From positions 1 through 33,417 of the forward strand of contig CAUJGQ010000090.1 in assembly GCA_963170165.1 (NCBI GenBank): a stretch of DNA of 33,417 nucleotides, in the 5' to 3' direction. This DNA is from Chloroflexota bacterium. Its GTDB lineage: Bacteria > Chloroflexota > Dehalococcoidia > CAUJGQ01. The notes below the pieces were generated by a model. It searched no databases, was not told the DNA's origin, and was given only the letters and a program-made list of their open reading frames with translations. Positions 22,473-29,843 of this stretch are shown here, in pieces (position 1 is the first letter of the stretch; the number at the start of each line of letters is the position of its first letter). A program made the translations under genes and the position numbers.

Positions 22473-23711
22473 TCATCCCTGTGCGCTTTTCCATCCGCTC
22501 CCCGCTGCTCTCCCCGTGCACCAGGCCGCCTGGAGGTTGAACCCGCCGGTAAAGCCGTCCACGTTGAGGATTTCGCCGGCCAGATACAGGCCGGGCACGA
22601 GCCGGGATTGCATCGTCACCGGGTCTACCTCCTCGGTGGGGATGCCGCCGGCGGTGACGAACTCATCGCCGCTGCGCCGTCCTGTCACCGGCAGCGGCAG
22701 CGCGCCGATCAGCATCGCTAGCCGCTGCCGCGCCGCCCGCGGCAGGCGGGCCGCTGGTGTGCGCGGTGCGACCTCCGCCAGCGCGCACAGCACCGGGCAG
22801 ATGGAGCGCGGCAGCAGCGTATCCAGCACGTTGACCACCGCGCGGCCACCCAGCCGCCCCAGCCGCTCCTGCAAGGCACCGTCTACCGCCTCCGGTCGCA
22901 GCTCCGGCAGCAGGTTGACGCGCACCGGTAGCGGCGCTTCTGGCGAGAACGGCCGGTCCGCCACCAGGGAGCCCAGCGCGAACACTGCCGGCCCGCTCAC
23001 GCCGAAGTGCGTGAACAGAAACGGCCCGCGGAACCGCGCCTTCATCCCGGCGATGGCCAGCTCAGCATCCGGGAACGACAGCCCCGCCAGCGCCCGTGCC
23101 CAGGGCTCGGCCACCACCCATGCCGTCAGGCTGGGGTACAGCGGCGTGACGGTGTGGCCCAGCGACCGGGCGAAGCCGTAGCCATCGCCGGTCGAGCCGG
23201 TGTGCCGGTAGGCGCTGCCGCCAGTGGTGAGGATCACCGCCTCGAACGGCCCGGCGCCGCCGTGCTCCGTGGCGATGGCAAAGCGGCCGGCGCCGGCCGG
23301 CGTCACCGCCGTCACCCGGCAGCGCAGCCGCACATCGACGCGGCCCGCCGCTAGTACCCGCGCGAAGGCGGCGACTACATCGTGACCGTTGTCTGAGACG
23401 GGAAAGACGCGCCCATCAGCCTCCGTTTTGAGCGGAACGCCGTGGCGCTCGAACCAGTCGATCACCGCGGCGGGCGGGAAGGCGTGCATGGCCGGGCGCA
23501 GCCAGCGGCCGCCGCGCGGGTAGCGGGCGAGCACGGCGCGGATGCTGGTTAGCCCCGTGGTGACGTTGCAGCGGCCGCCGCCGGAGATGATTACTTTGGC
23601 TCCCAGCCGCGGGTTGCGCTCGAACAGTGTCACCCGCGGTGCAGCCTCCTCTACCAGCGTCGCCGCCGCCATCAGCCCCGCCGCGCCGCCGCCAATCACC
23701 GCCACATCCAT
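22473..23711 (-). CDS. BaiN/HI0933-family FAD flavoprotein
   Basis: The 412-residue protein belongs to the HI0933/BaiN family of NAD(P)/FAD-dependent oxidoreductases. It has GGGAAG at 7-12 for FAD, LGAKVIISGGGRCNVTT (about 38-54), TTGGSAYRHTGSTGDGYGFARSLGH in the middle, and the C-terminal GLYLAGEILNVDGFTGGFNLQAAW where FAD is held. Members reduce double bonds in bile-acid-type substrates or have unassigned roles; the conserved family occurs in many bacteria. The frame extends upstream to 23792, but MDVAVIGGGAAG at 23711 is the natural start. It has no Shine-Dalgarno and TACGCT lies 6 nt before it. Convergent with the SDR gene, so no operon link. Confidence 0.9.
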   Translation of the reverse strand: MDVAVIGGGAAGLMAAATLVEEAAPRVTLFERNPRLGAKVIISGGGRCNVTTGLTSIRAVLARYPRGGRWLRPAMHAFPPAAVIDWFERHGVPLKTEADGRVFPVSDNGHDVVAAFARVLAAGRVDVRLRCRVTAVTPAGAGRFAIATEHGGAGPFEAVILTTGGSAYRHTGSTGDGYGFARSLGHTVTPLYPSLTAWVVAEPWARALAGLSFPDAELAIAGMKARFRGPFLFTHFGVSGPAVFALGSLVADRPFSPEAPLPVRVNLLPELRPEAVDGALQERLGRLGGRAVVNVLDTLLPRSICPVLCALAEVAPRTPAARLPRAARQRLAMLIGALPLPVTGRRSGDEFVTAGGIPTEEVDPVTMQSRLVPGLYLAGEILNVDGFTGGFNLQAAWCTGRAAGSGWKSAQG

Positions 23712-23717
23712 GCGATG

Positions 23718-23723
23718 AGCGTA
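23718..23723 (-). promoter_or_regulatory. TACGCT box before the BaiN-like gene
   Basis: On the minus strand TACGCT is followed by six bases and the ATG of the BaiN-like gene, with no ribosome-binding site. The hexamer is the same as in the divergent pair at 10 kb, with one base less spacing. It is probably the -10 box of a leaderless transcript. No convincing -35 is visible. Confidence 0.4.
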
Positions 23724-23788
23724 ACAGGGAGGGAGCAGAGAACCCGCATTGCGGCGGACGTGCGTGCTGCCCAAAGCTGCCATGGTTC

Positions 23789-23923
23789 CCACGCACGTGG
23801 GGGTGAAGCTTCACGCGAAGACGCGAAGACGCGAAGTGGGTATTGGTCATGGTCCCCACCCGGCTCGGCTTCGCGCCTTCGCGCCTTCGCGTGATCGATC
23901 AGCTCCACGCACGTGGGGGGTGA
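23789..23923. repeat. Hairpin element bracketed by direct repeats
   Basis: The gap between the BaiN-like and P450 genes has no gene. It contains a 26-nt arm at 23811-23836 made of period-8 ACGCGAAG units, and an inverted arm at 23869-23894 made of CGCCTTCG units. The arms match at 24 of 26 positions and both differences would be G-U pairs in RNA. The loop is 32 nt. Flanking this are near-identical direct copies of CCACGCACGTGGGGGTGA at 23789-23806 and 23905-23923 (one extra G in the second). The symmetric layout looks like a small non-autonomous repeat or a structured RNA rather than a chance terminator. Confidence 0.65.
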
Positions 23924-24001
23924 GGGCGTGCTTGCTATCTGTGCTGCGGTGCTCGCTGCGCGTTACGCTGGCGCGCGTTGCCCGCGCATGTGCAATCCGG
24001 G

Positions 24002-25222
24002 CTAAGCACCCCGCTCCACCACCAGGCTGGTGAAGCCGCGGAAGCCGGGCAGCAGGCGGCGCTGGGGCTTGGCGTCTGCCGCCAGGCGCAGGGAGGGGCA
24101 GGCGTCGAGCAGGGCGGCGAAGGCCTCCTGCGCCTCAACGCGGGCGAGCGGCGCGCCCAGGCACATATGCCGGCCGCCTCCGAAGCTGTGATGCTTGACG
24201 TTCTCGCGGGTGATATCGAAGGCGCCGGCATTGGGGAAGACGGCGGGGTCGTGGTTGGCGGCGGCCAGGCTGGGGGTAATGCTCTGCCGTGCCGCCACGG
24301 CGCCGCCGGGAAAGCTCACCTCGGTGCTGGGCACCCGCCCCGTCTCGGTCACCGGCGAGTCGTAGCGCAGCATCTCCTCCACGGCGTTGACCAGCAGGCC
24401 GCGGTCTGCTTGGAGCGTGGCGTACTGCTGCGGGTTGGTGATCAGCGCGTACACGCCGTTGCCGATCAAGTCGGTGGTGGTGACGTTTCCGGCCACCAGC
24501 AGCAGCTGCAGCATGGTGGACATTTCGGTATCGGTCAGCCGGTCGCCCGCCTCCTGAGCGGCGATCAGGCCGCTGATCAGGTCGTCACGCGGGGCGGTGC
24601 GGCGGTGGTCAATCTCCTCGATGAAGAAGGTGTGGATCGCCGCGCGCGCCGCATCGCGGGCCGCCTGCTGCTCCGCGGTGGCGAAGGGGTTGAAGATGTT
24701 CACCAGCGCGTCGGACCAGGCCTTGAACTCGTCACGCCGCGCCGGGTCCACGCCGATCATCTCGGCAATGACGAGTGTAGGCAGCGGCGCGGCCAGGGTG
24801 GCGATGATGTCGAACCGCTCCCCGGCCTCCGCCAGCAGCGTAGCCGCCAGCGCGCGGGCACGGGGGCGCATCGCCTCCACCGCGCGTGGGGTGAAGGCTT
24901 TGCTCACCAGCCCGCGCAGGCGCGTGTGCGCCGGCGGGTCAAGGAAGAGCATCGGGATCGCCTCCTCCTCGGCAAACAGTGCGTTCTGGGCAAAGGTATG
25001 GCCGAAGGTGCCCTCCGCCGCCTGGCGCGGGTCTTGCAGAAAGGCCGGGCCGCGCAGCGCCGTCACCACGTCGTCATGGCGGGTGAGCAGATAGCGGTTG
25101 CCCAATGGCTCATGGAACACGGGCGCGGTCTGCCGGAGCATCTCCAGCATCGGATACGGGTTCTCGACAAACGCCGCCACCATCGGCGGCATCTCCTGGT
25201 TTGGCGCGGGCTCGGTCGTCAT
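24002..25222 (-). CDS. Cytochrome P450
   Basis: The 406-residue soluble bacterial P450 has PPAHTRLRGLVSKAFTPRAVE, the ExxR pair in EEMLRYDSPV, and the haem loop FGGGRHMCLGAPLAR with C354 as the iron ligand. The I-helix reads LLLVAGNVTTTDLIGN: V247 replaces the acid of the usual AG-x-(D/E)-T-T oxygen-activation motif, while Thr follows normally. The frame runs upstream, but ATG 25222 has GGAGGGG 9 nt before it. The gene follows the LLM oxidoreductase by 68 bp on the same strand, so the two may share a transcript. No ferredoxin gene is near. Hydroxylation of a lipid or terpenoid-like compound is possible; altered chemistry cannot be excluded because of V247. Confidence 0.93.
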   Translation of the reverse strand: MTTEPAPNQEMPPMVAAFVENPYPMLEMLRQTAPVFHEPLGNRYLLTRHDDVVTALRGPAFLQDPRQAAEGTFGHTFAQNALFAEEEAIPMLFLDPPAHTRLRGLVSKAFTPRAVEAMRPRARALAATLLAEAGERFDIIATLAAPLPTLVIAEMIGVDPARRDEFKAWSDALVNIFNPFATAEQQAARDAARAAIHTFFIEEIDHRRTAPRDDLISGLIAAQEAGDRLTDTEMSTMLQLLLVAGNVTTTDLIGNGVYALITNPQQYATLQADRGLLVNAVEEMLRYDSPVTETGRVPSTEVSFPGGAVAARQSITPSLAAANHDPAVFPNAGAFDITRENVKHHSFGGGRHMCLGAPLARVEAQEAFAALLDACPSLRLAADAKPQRRLLPGFRGFTSLVVERGA

Positions 25223-25290
25223 CAGTGGCCCCTCCCCGGGCGTGCCACCCATTATCGACCGCGCCCCACCGCCTGTCAGCCCGGTCGCGC

Positions 25291-26331
25291 TCAGGCGGGC
25301 GCCGCCGCGCCGGTAATCGCGGCCATCAGCCGGAAGGCCTCCATCTGGCGTGACTGGACCATCATCGTGGTGACGCCGGCATCCTCCCAGGCGCGGTAGC
25401 GCTGGCGGATGCGCGCCTCCGGGCCGCACAGCGATAACTCGTCGCACAGCTCATCCGGCACCAGCGCCTCCGCCTCCTGCTTGCGGCCGGCGAGGTACAA
25501 CTCCTGGATGCGGGCGGCGGCATCGGCGTAGCCGTAACGGGCGATCATCTCGTTGTGGAAGTTCTTCTCGCGGGCGCCCATGCCGCCCACATACAGCGCC
25601 AGTTGTGGCTTCATCGCCCGGAAGGCGGCGGGCAGGTCGTCGGTGACGTGCACCGTGCAGCCGGGGACGATATCAAACTCTTTGAATGACTTGCCACCAC
25701 CGGCGCGGCGAAAGCCCTCCTCCAGCGCGGGGCGAAACAGGTCCATGCGGTAGGGCGAGAACCAGATCGGCAGCCAGCCATCGGCCAGCTCGGCGGTGGT
25801 ACGGATATTCACCGGCCCCATGGTCGCCAGGTACACCGGCAGTTGTCGGGTATGGAGGATGCTCTTGAGCGGTTTGCCCAGCCCGCTGCTGCCCGGTCCG
25901 GTGTAGGGAAGCTGATACTCCTGCCCCTGGAAGGAGACCGGCGCCACCCGCGCCCAGATAGCGCGAAGGATCTGCACGTACTCACGCAGGCGGACAGCCG
26001 GTTTGCCGTAGGGCACGCCGTACCAGCCCTCGACCACCTGCGGGCCGGATAGCCCCAGCCCCACCAGCACCCGCCCGCCGGAGAGGGCGTCCAGCGTCGC
26101 CATCGTCATCGCGCAGCTGGCCGGCGTGCGGGCCGGCACCTGCAGGATGGCCGTGCCCAGCTTGATGCGCTCGGTCCGCGCCGCGATATACGCCAGCGGG
26201 GTGACGGCATCGGAACCGTAGGCCTCGGCCGTCCACACCGAATCAAAGCCCAGCCGCTCCAGCTCAAGGATCAGATCCAGCGGGATCGCCAGCTGAGCGC
26301 CGGAATAGCCGATGTTGAATGCCAGCTTCAT
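25291..26331 (-). CDS. LLM-class flavin/F420-dependent oxidoreductase
   Basis: The 346-residue TIM-barrel protein is a luciferase-like oxidoreductase. Marks are the N-terminal MKLAFNIGYSG, LERLGFDSVWTAEAYGSDAVTPLAYIAARTERIKLGTAILQ (split about residues 28-68), MATLDALSGGRVLVGLGLSGP and YVQILRAIWA. The family uses F420H2 or FMNH2; the GSDAVTPLA region and overall pattern resemble F420-dependent members of Actinobacteria and Chloroflexota. AGGTG lies 5 nt before the ATG at 26331. It is the first gene of a two-gene minus-strand unit with P450 and is divergent from the PadR-mod unit. The substrate is unknown; a hydride transfer or oxygenation of a carbonyl or cyclic compound would fit. Confidence 0.92.
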   Translation of the reverse strand: MKLAFNIGYSGAQLAIPLDLILELERLGFDSVWTAEAYGSDAVTPLAYIAARTERIKLGTAILQVPARTPASCAMTMATLDALSGGRVLVGLGLSGPQVVEGWYGVPYGKPAVRLREYVQILRAIWARVAPVSFQGQEYQLPYTGPGSSGLGKPLKSILHTRQLPVYLATMGPVNIRTTAELADGWLPIWFSPYRMDLFRPALEEGFRRAGGGKSFKEFDIVPGCTVHVTDDLPAAFRAMKPQLALYVGGMGAREKNFHNEMIARYGYADAAARIQELYLAGRKQEAEALVPDELCDELSLCGPEARIRQRYRAWEDAGVTTMMVQSRQMEAFRLMAAITGAAAPA

Positions 26332-26387
26332 GCCACACCTCCGCCAAGTTGCCCCTAGCTTGCCGGAACGGCGTGGCCGGCGCGAGC

Positions 26388-26416
26388 TTGCCCTTTATAT
26401 TCGGTGGTCATATAGT
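26388..26416 (+). promoter_or_regulatory. Sigma-70-type promoter of the padR-mod unit
   Basis: TTGCCC at 26388-26393 and TATAGT at 26411-26416 are separated by exactly 17 bp, a good housekeeping promoter. The A/T-rich patch is distinct from the surrounding GC-rich DNA. GGTGGT at 26403-26408 and TCACC at 26416-26420, together with outer ATTC and GAAT, form an imperfect dyad over the -10 region that could be a PadR site. The PadR ATG is at 26449 with CAGGAGGG 6 nt upstream. Confidence 0.7.
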
Positions 26417-26448
26417 CACCATTGGAATATGCAGTGCAGGAGGGCGCC

Positions 26449-27000
26449 ATGAGCAGGTACAAATCCGGCCTGTCACTGGGGGAGTACGCGCTGCTCGGCG
26501 TGCTGCACGAGCGGCCGATGCACGGCTACGACGTCAGCCGCCGCTTTGCGCCGGAAGCCGAGCTAGCGTTGGTGACGCCGCTGGAGATGAGCAGCATCTA
26601 TGCCATGCTCAAAGAACTGCAAGAGCAGGGGCTGATCGAGGGGGAGCGCACCGTCGTGGGGCTGCGGCCGCCGCGCACGGTGTTTCACCTGACGGCCTCC
26701 GCCAAGGATCTGTTCTGCACGTGGCTGGGCGAGCCGGTGCGGCGCTTGCGCGAGGTGCGATCCGATCTGCTGCTCAAGCTGTTTTTCTGCCGCGCCGCCG
26801 GTCCGGCGCACAGCCGCCGCCTGCTCGATGCCCAGATCAGCGTCAGCGCCACCTATGTCGAGCGGCTGGCGGGGCTGGCCGCGGACGCCCCATCTGACAG
26901 CTTCGAGCGGCTGGTGTACGCCTCAAAGATCGGCGCCGCGCGGTCCACGCTTGCCTGGCTGCAGGAGGAGCGGGCGCGGCTGGAGGGAGTGGCATGTTGA
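26449..27000 (+). CDS. PadR-family transcriptional regulator
   Basis: The 183-residue protein has the PadR winged helix: LSLGEYALLGVLHERPMHGYDVSRRF (about 8-33), then MSSIYAMLKELQEQGLIEGERTVVGLRPPRTVFHLTASAK (split about 49-90). The C-terminal dimerisation helices follow, giving a PadR-s2/Vir-like length. ATG 26449 is chosen for its strong AGGAGG; an upstream Met at 26422 is less likely. The gene ends by overlapping modA by 7 bp, so regulator and transporter are translated together. A PadR-type repressor in front of molybdate transporter genes, where ModE would be usual, suggests it senses the oxyanion or a related cue. That is inference. Confidence 0.92.
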   Translation: MSRYKSGLSLGEYALLGVLHERPMHGYDVSRRFAPEAELALVTPLEMSSIYAMLKELQEQGLIEGERTVVGLRPPRTVFHLTASAKDLFCTWLGEPVRRLREVRSDLLLKLFFCRAAGPAHSRRLLDAQISVSATYVERLAGLAADAPSDSFERLVYASKIGAARSTLAWLQEERARLEGVAC

Positions 27001-27833
27001 GACGGCTTCTGCCCGCCCTGGTGGCACTCGCCATGCTCCTACCGGCCTGTGGTGGGGAGCGACGGGCGGCGCCGCCCGCTGCCGCGCCGCCGGTCACGGG
27101 GGAGGTGACGGTGTTCGCCGCCTCCTCGCTCACCGACGCGTTTACCGAACTGGGCACGGCATTCAGCGCCGCCCACCCCGGCGCCTCTGTCCGCTTCAGC
27201 TTCGCCGCCTCCACCACGCTGCGCACCCAACTGGAGCAGGGAGCGAAGGCCGATGTCTTCGCCTCTGCCGACCAGCCGCAGATGGATGCCGCCCGCAAGG
27301 CCGGGGTGCTGAACGGTGAGGACCGGCTGTTCGCCAAGAACACGCTGGTGGCGATTTATCCCGCCGGCAACCCCGGTCGCATTAGCAGCATCGAGGACCT
27401 GGCCCGTCCCGGCCTCAAGCTGGTGCTGACCGACAAGAACGTGCCCGCCGGTGCGTACGCCCGCGCTGCCCTGGAGAAGATGTCCACGGACGGGCGGTAC
27501 GGGGCCGGCTTCGGGCAGCGGGTGCTGGCTAACCTCAAGTCCGAGGAGGCCAATGTCCGCGCCGTGGTCACCAAGGTGCAACTGGGTGAGGCAGACGCCG
27601 GCATCGTCTACGCCTCAGACGTGACGCCGGCTGTGGCTGCGGCCGTACGTAGCCTGCCGCTGCCGGCGCCGTTCACCACGACCGCCACCTATCCGATTGC
27701 CATGGTGAACGGCGCACCCAACCCGACGGCGGCGCGGGCCTTCATCCAGTTCGTGCGCTCGGCGGCCGGACAGGCAATTCTCAAGCGGTGGAACTTCATC
27801 ATCGATGCAGACACCGGTGCGGAGGTGCGATGA
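26994..27833 (+). CDS. modA: Molybdate ABC transporter binding lipoprotein
   Basis: This 279-residue lipoprotein captures molybdate or tungstate outside the membrane. The signal peptide MLRRLLPALVALAMLLPAC has its lipidated cysteine at C19. The mature part shows the ModA pattern: VTVFAASSLTDAFTELGTAF, where the Ser pair binds the oxyanion, FSFAASTTLRTQLEQGAKADVFASAD, and GEADAGIVYASDV near the C-terminus. It begins inside the PadR gene (ATG in GGCATGTTGA) and its stop overlaps the modB start as ATGA. Binding specificity between molybdate and tungstate cannot be told from the motifs I can see. Confidence 0.95.
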   Translation: MLRRLLPALVALAMLLPACGGERRAAPPAAAPPVTGEVTVFAASSLTDAFTELGTAFSAAHPGASVRFSFAASTTLRTQLEQGAKADVFASADQPQMDAARKAGVLNGEDRLFAKNTLVAIYPAGNPGRISSIEDLARPGLKLVLTDKNVPAGAYARAALEKMSTDGRYGAGFGQRVLANLKSEEANVRAVVTKVQLGEADAGIVYASDVTPAVAAAVRSLPLPAPFTTTATYPIAMVNGAPNPTAARAFIQFVRSAAGQAILKRWNFIIDADTGAEVR

Positions 27834-28639
27834 ACGGCCTGCCCGCCGGCGTCCGCCCGCGCCTGGATCTGATGCACGCGCTGCTGCTACCCGGAGCACT
27901 GTTCGCGCTGTTTGTGGCGGCACCGCTGGGGGCGCTGCTGTGGCGGGCCGCCGCCGGTGGTGATCTGCTGGCCAGCGTCCAGAAGCCGCTGGTGCGCGAC
28001 GCGCTCCGCCTCAGCCTGGCCACCAGCCTGCTGACACTGGTGGTCGTGGTGGCGCTGGGCACGCCGCTGGCATACGTGCTGGCGCGGGCGCGTTTCCCGG
28101 GCAAGCGGCTGCTGGACACGCTGATTGACCTGCCGATCGTGCTGCCGCCGGTGGTGGCGGGGGTGGCGCTGCTGATGGCCTTCGGGCGGCGGGGGGTGTT
28201 TGGCGGGCTATTGCGCGGGCTGGGCATCGAGCTGGCGTTCACCACCACGGCGGTGATCATCGCCCAGGTGTTCGTCTCGGCGCCGTTTTACATCCGCGCC
28301 GCCAAGGTGGGGTTTCAGTCCGTCGATGTCACACTGGAACAGATGGCGTACACGCTCGGCGTCTCGCGGGTGCGGACCTTCTTCCGGGTGACACTGCCGC
28401 TGGCCCGGCCGGCCGTGCTGGGCGGGGTGGTGCTGTGTTGGGCGCGGGCGCTGTCCGAGTTCGGGGCGACGATGATGTTCGCCGGCAACTTCTCCGGCGT
28501 CACCCAGACCATGCCGCTGGCGGTGATGTCGGCGATGGAGTCCGATCTGTTCGCCGCCCTGGCGCTGGCTGTGATCCTGCTCGCCGCGTCATTCGTCGTA
28601 CTCCTGCTGTTCCGCATCGCCGGGGGCCGCGGAGAATAG
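27830..28639 (+). CDS. modB: Molybdate ABC transporter permease
   Basis: The 269-residue ModB permease has about five to six helices. TM1 is LLLPGALFALFVAAPLGALLW. LATSLLTLVVVVALGTPLAYVLAR follows, then PGKRLLDTLIDLPIVLPPVVAGVALL, a strong ModB/CysT signature. The EAA loop is MAYTLGVSRVRTFFRVTLPLARPAVLGG, and FGATMMFAGNFSGVTQTMPLAV matches ModB near the C-terminus. The ATG at 27830 overlaps the modA stop (ATGA), with GGAGGTG just upstream. The frame opens 14 codons earlier inside modA, but that extension has no support. It feeds molybdenum cofactor enzymes, none of which lies in this window. Confidence 0.95.
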   Translation: MNGLPAGVRPRLDLMHALLLPGALFALFVAAPLGALLWRAAAGGDLLASVQKPLVRDALRLSLATSLLTLVVVVALGTPLAYVLARARFPGKRLLDTLIDLPIVLPPVVAGVALLMAFGRRGVFGGLLRGLGIELAFTTTAVIIAQVFVSAPFYIRAAKVGFQSVDVTLEQMAYTLGVSRVRTFFRVTLPLARPAVLGGVVLCWARALSEFGATMMFAGNFSGVTQTMPLAVMSAMESDLFAALALAVILLAASFVVLLLFRIAGGRGE

Positions 28640-28685
28640 GTCACAGGGAACAGGCGACTATCACCCTTCCGGAGGAGCGCCGTCG

Positions 28686-29789
28686 TTGAGCGAGCCGGCC
28701 GGGCTGACCGTCGATATCGCCGCGCGGCTGGGCGGCTTTCAGCTGCGCGCCCGCTTCCAGGTGGGCCGCGAGCTGATCGTGCTGTTCGGCCACTCCGGCT
28801 CGGGCAAGAGCCTGACGCTGCGCGCCATCGCCGGACTGTTGCGGCCGGATGCCGGGTGCATCTCTCTGGGCGGGCAGCCGCTGTTCGATGCGGCGCGTGG
28901 CATTGATCTGCCACCCCAGCGCCGGGGGGCGGGTCTGGTGGTGCAACAGCATGCCCTGTTTCCCCATCTCTCCGTGCGCGACAACGCCGGTTTTGCCCTG
29001 AGCGGGCTGCCCGCGGCGGAGCGGCGGGCGCGGGTGAGCCGGCTGCTGGAGGTGCTGGGTATCGCCGGGCTGGCGGAGCGCCGTCCCGATCAGCTCAGCG
29101 GCGGCCAGGCACAGCGGGTGGCACTCGCCCGTGCGCTGGCGCCGCGCCCCAGGCTGTTGTTGCTGGACGAGCCCTTCTCCGCGCTGGACAGCGCCATCCG
29201 CGTCGGCCTGCGGCGCGAGCTGGCGCGGATGCAGCGGGAACTGGATCTGACCACGGTGTTTGTCACCCATGACCTGCGCGAGGCGTACCACCTCGCTGAC
29301 CGGGTGGCGGTGTTCGACCGCGGCCAGGTGCTCCAGACCGGTACGCGGGATGAAGTCTTTGACCGGCCGAATTCTGCCCGCGTCGCCGAACTGACCGAGG
29401 TGCGCAACATCTGGCGGGGGCAGGTGGTGGCAGACCGCGGCGGCACGGCGGTGGACCTGGGAGCGCTGACGCTGCGCGCCACCACGGCGTTGCCGGTGGG
29501 GGCGGTGGTCGATGTCTGTATCCGGCCGGAGCGGGTGCTGCTGCTGCGGCCGGACCGGCCGGGAACAGAGACCCCGCGTGACACGGTGGTGCTGGCCCGC
29601 ATCGTGGACGAGATCGCTCATGGCGCCGTCTACACACTGTTCTTCCGCATCGAGCGCAGCAACGCCGCCGGCCACGATGTGGAGGTTGACGTGCCGGCCC
29701 ACCCGTACGAAGTCATGGGCGTGCGCCACCGCCGCGATTGGGCGCTCGCCTTCCCGCGCGAGGCCGTCCACGTGATGGCCGGGGAATAA
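28686..29789 (+). CDS. modC: Molybdate ABC transporter ATP-binding protein
   Basis: The 367-residue ATPase has Walker A GHSGSGKS at 35-42, the Q-loop around QQHALFPHLSV, signature LSGGQ at 137-141, Walker B with DEP at 161-163, and the switch H195 in FVTHD. A C-terminal TOBE/Mop-like oxyanion-binding region follows from about residue 240 (VRNIWRGQVV; VCIRPERVLLL). The start is TTG 28686, supported by GGAGGAGCG upstream and the protein reading MSEPAGLTVDIAARLGG. It is 46 bp after modB and last in the unit. The C-terminal domain fits molybdate regulation of transport (trans-inhibition), as known for the family. Confidence 0.95.
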   Translation: MSEPAGLTVDIAARLGGFQLRARFQVGRELIVLFGHSGSGKSLTLRAIAGLLRPDAGCISLGGQPLFDAARGIDLPPQRRGAGLVVQQHALFPHLSVRDNAGFALSGLPAAERRARVSRLLEVLGIAGLAERRPDQLSGGQAQRVALARALAPRPRLLLLDEPFSALDSAIRVGLRRELARMQRELDLTTVFVTHDLREAYHLADRVAVFDRGQVLQTGTRDEVFDRPNSARVAELTEVRNIWRGQVVADRGGTAVDLGALTLRATTALPVGAVVDVCIRPERVLLLRPDRPGTETPRDTVVLARIVDEIAHGAVYTLFFRIERSNAAGHDVEVDVPAHPYEVMGVRHRRDWALAFPREAVHVMAGE

Positions 29790-29843
29790 TCCTCCCAAGG
29801 ATCATCGTTCCGCGATCCGCGCCGTCGCCTGGCGCCCTCTCAC

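Noticed and set aside
29799-29818. GGATC/GATCC hairpin between modC and asnB as a terminator
   Set aside because: Only five base pairs with a 10-nt loop and no T-run. Too weak to call.
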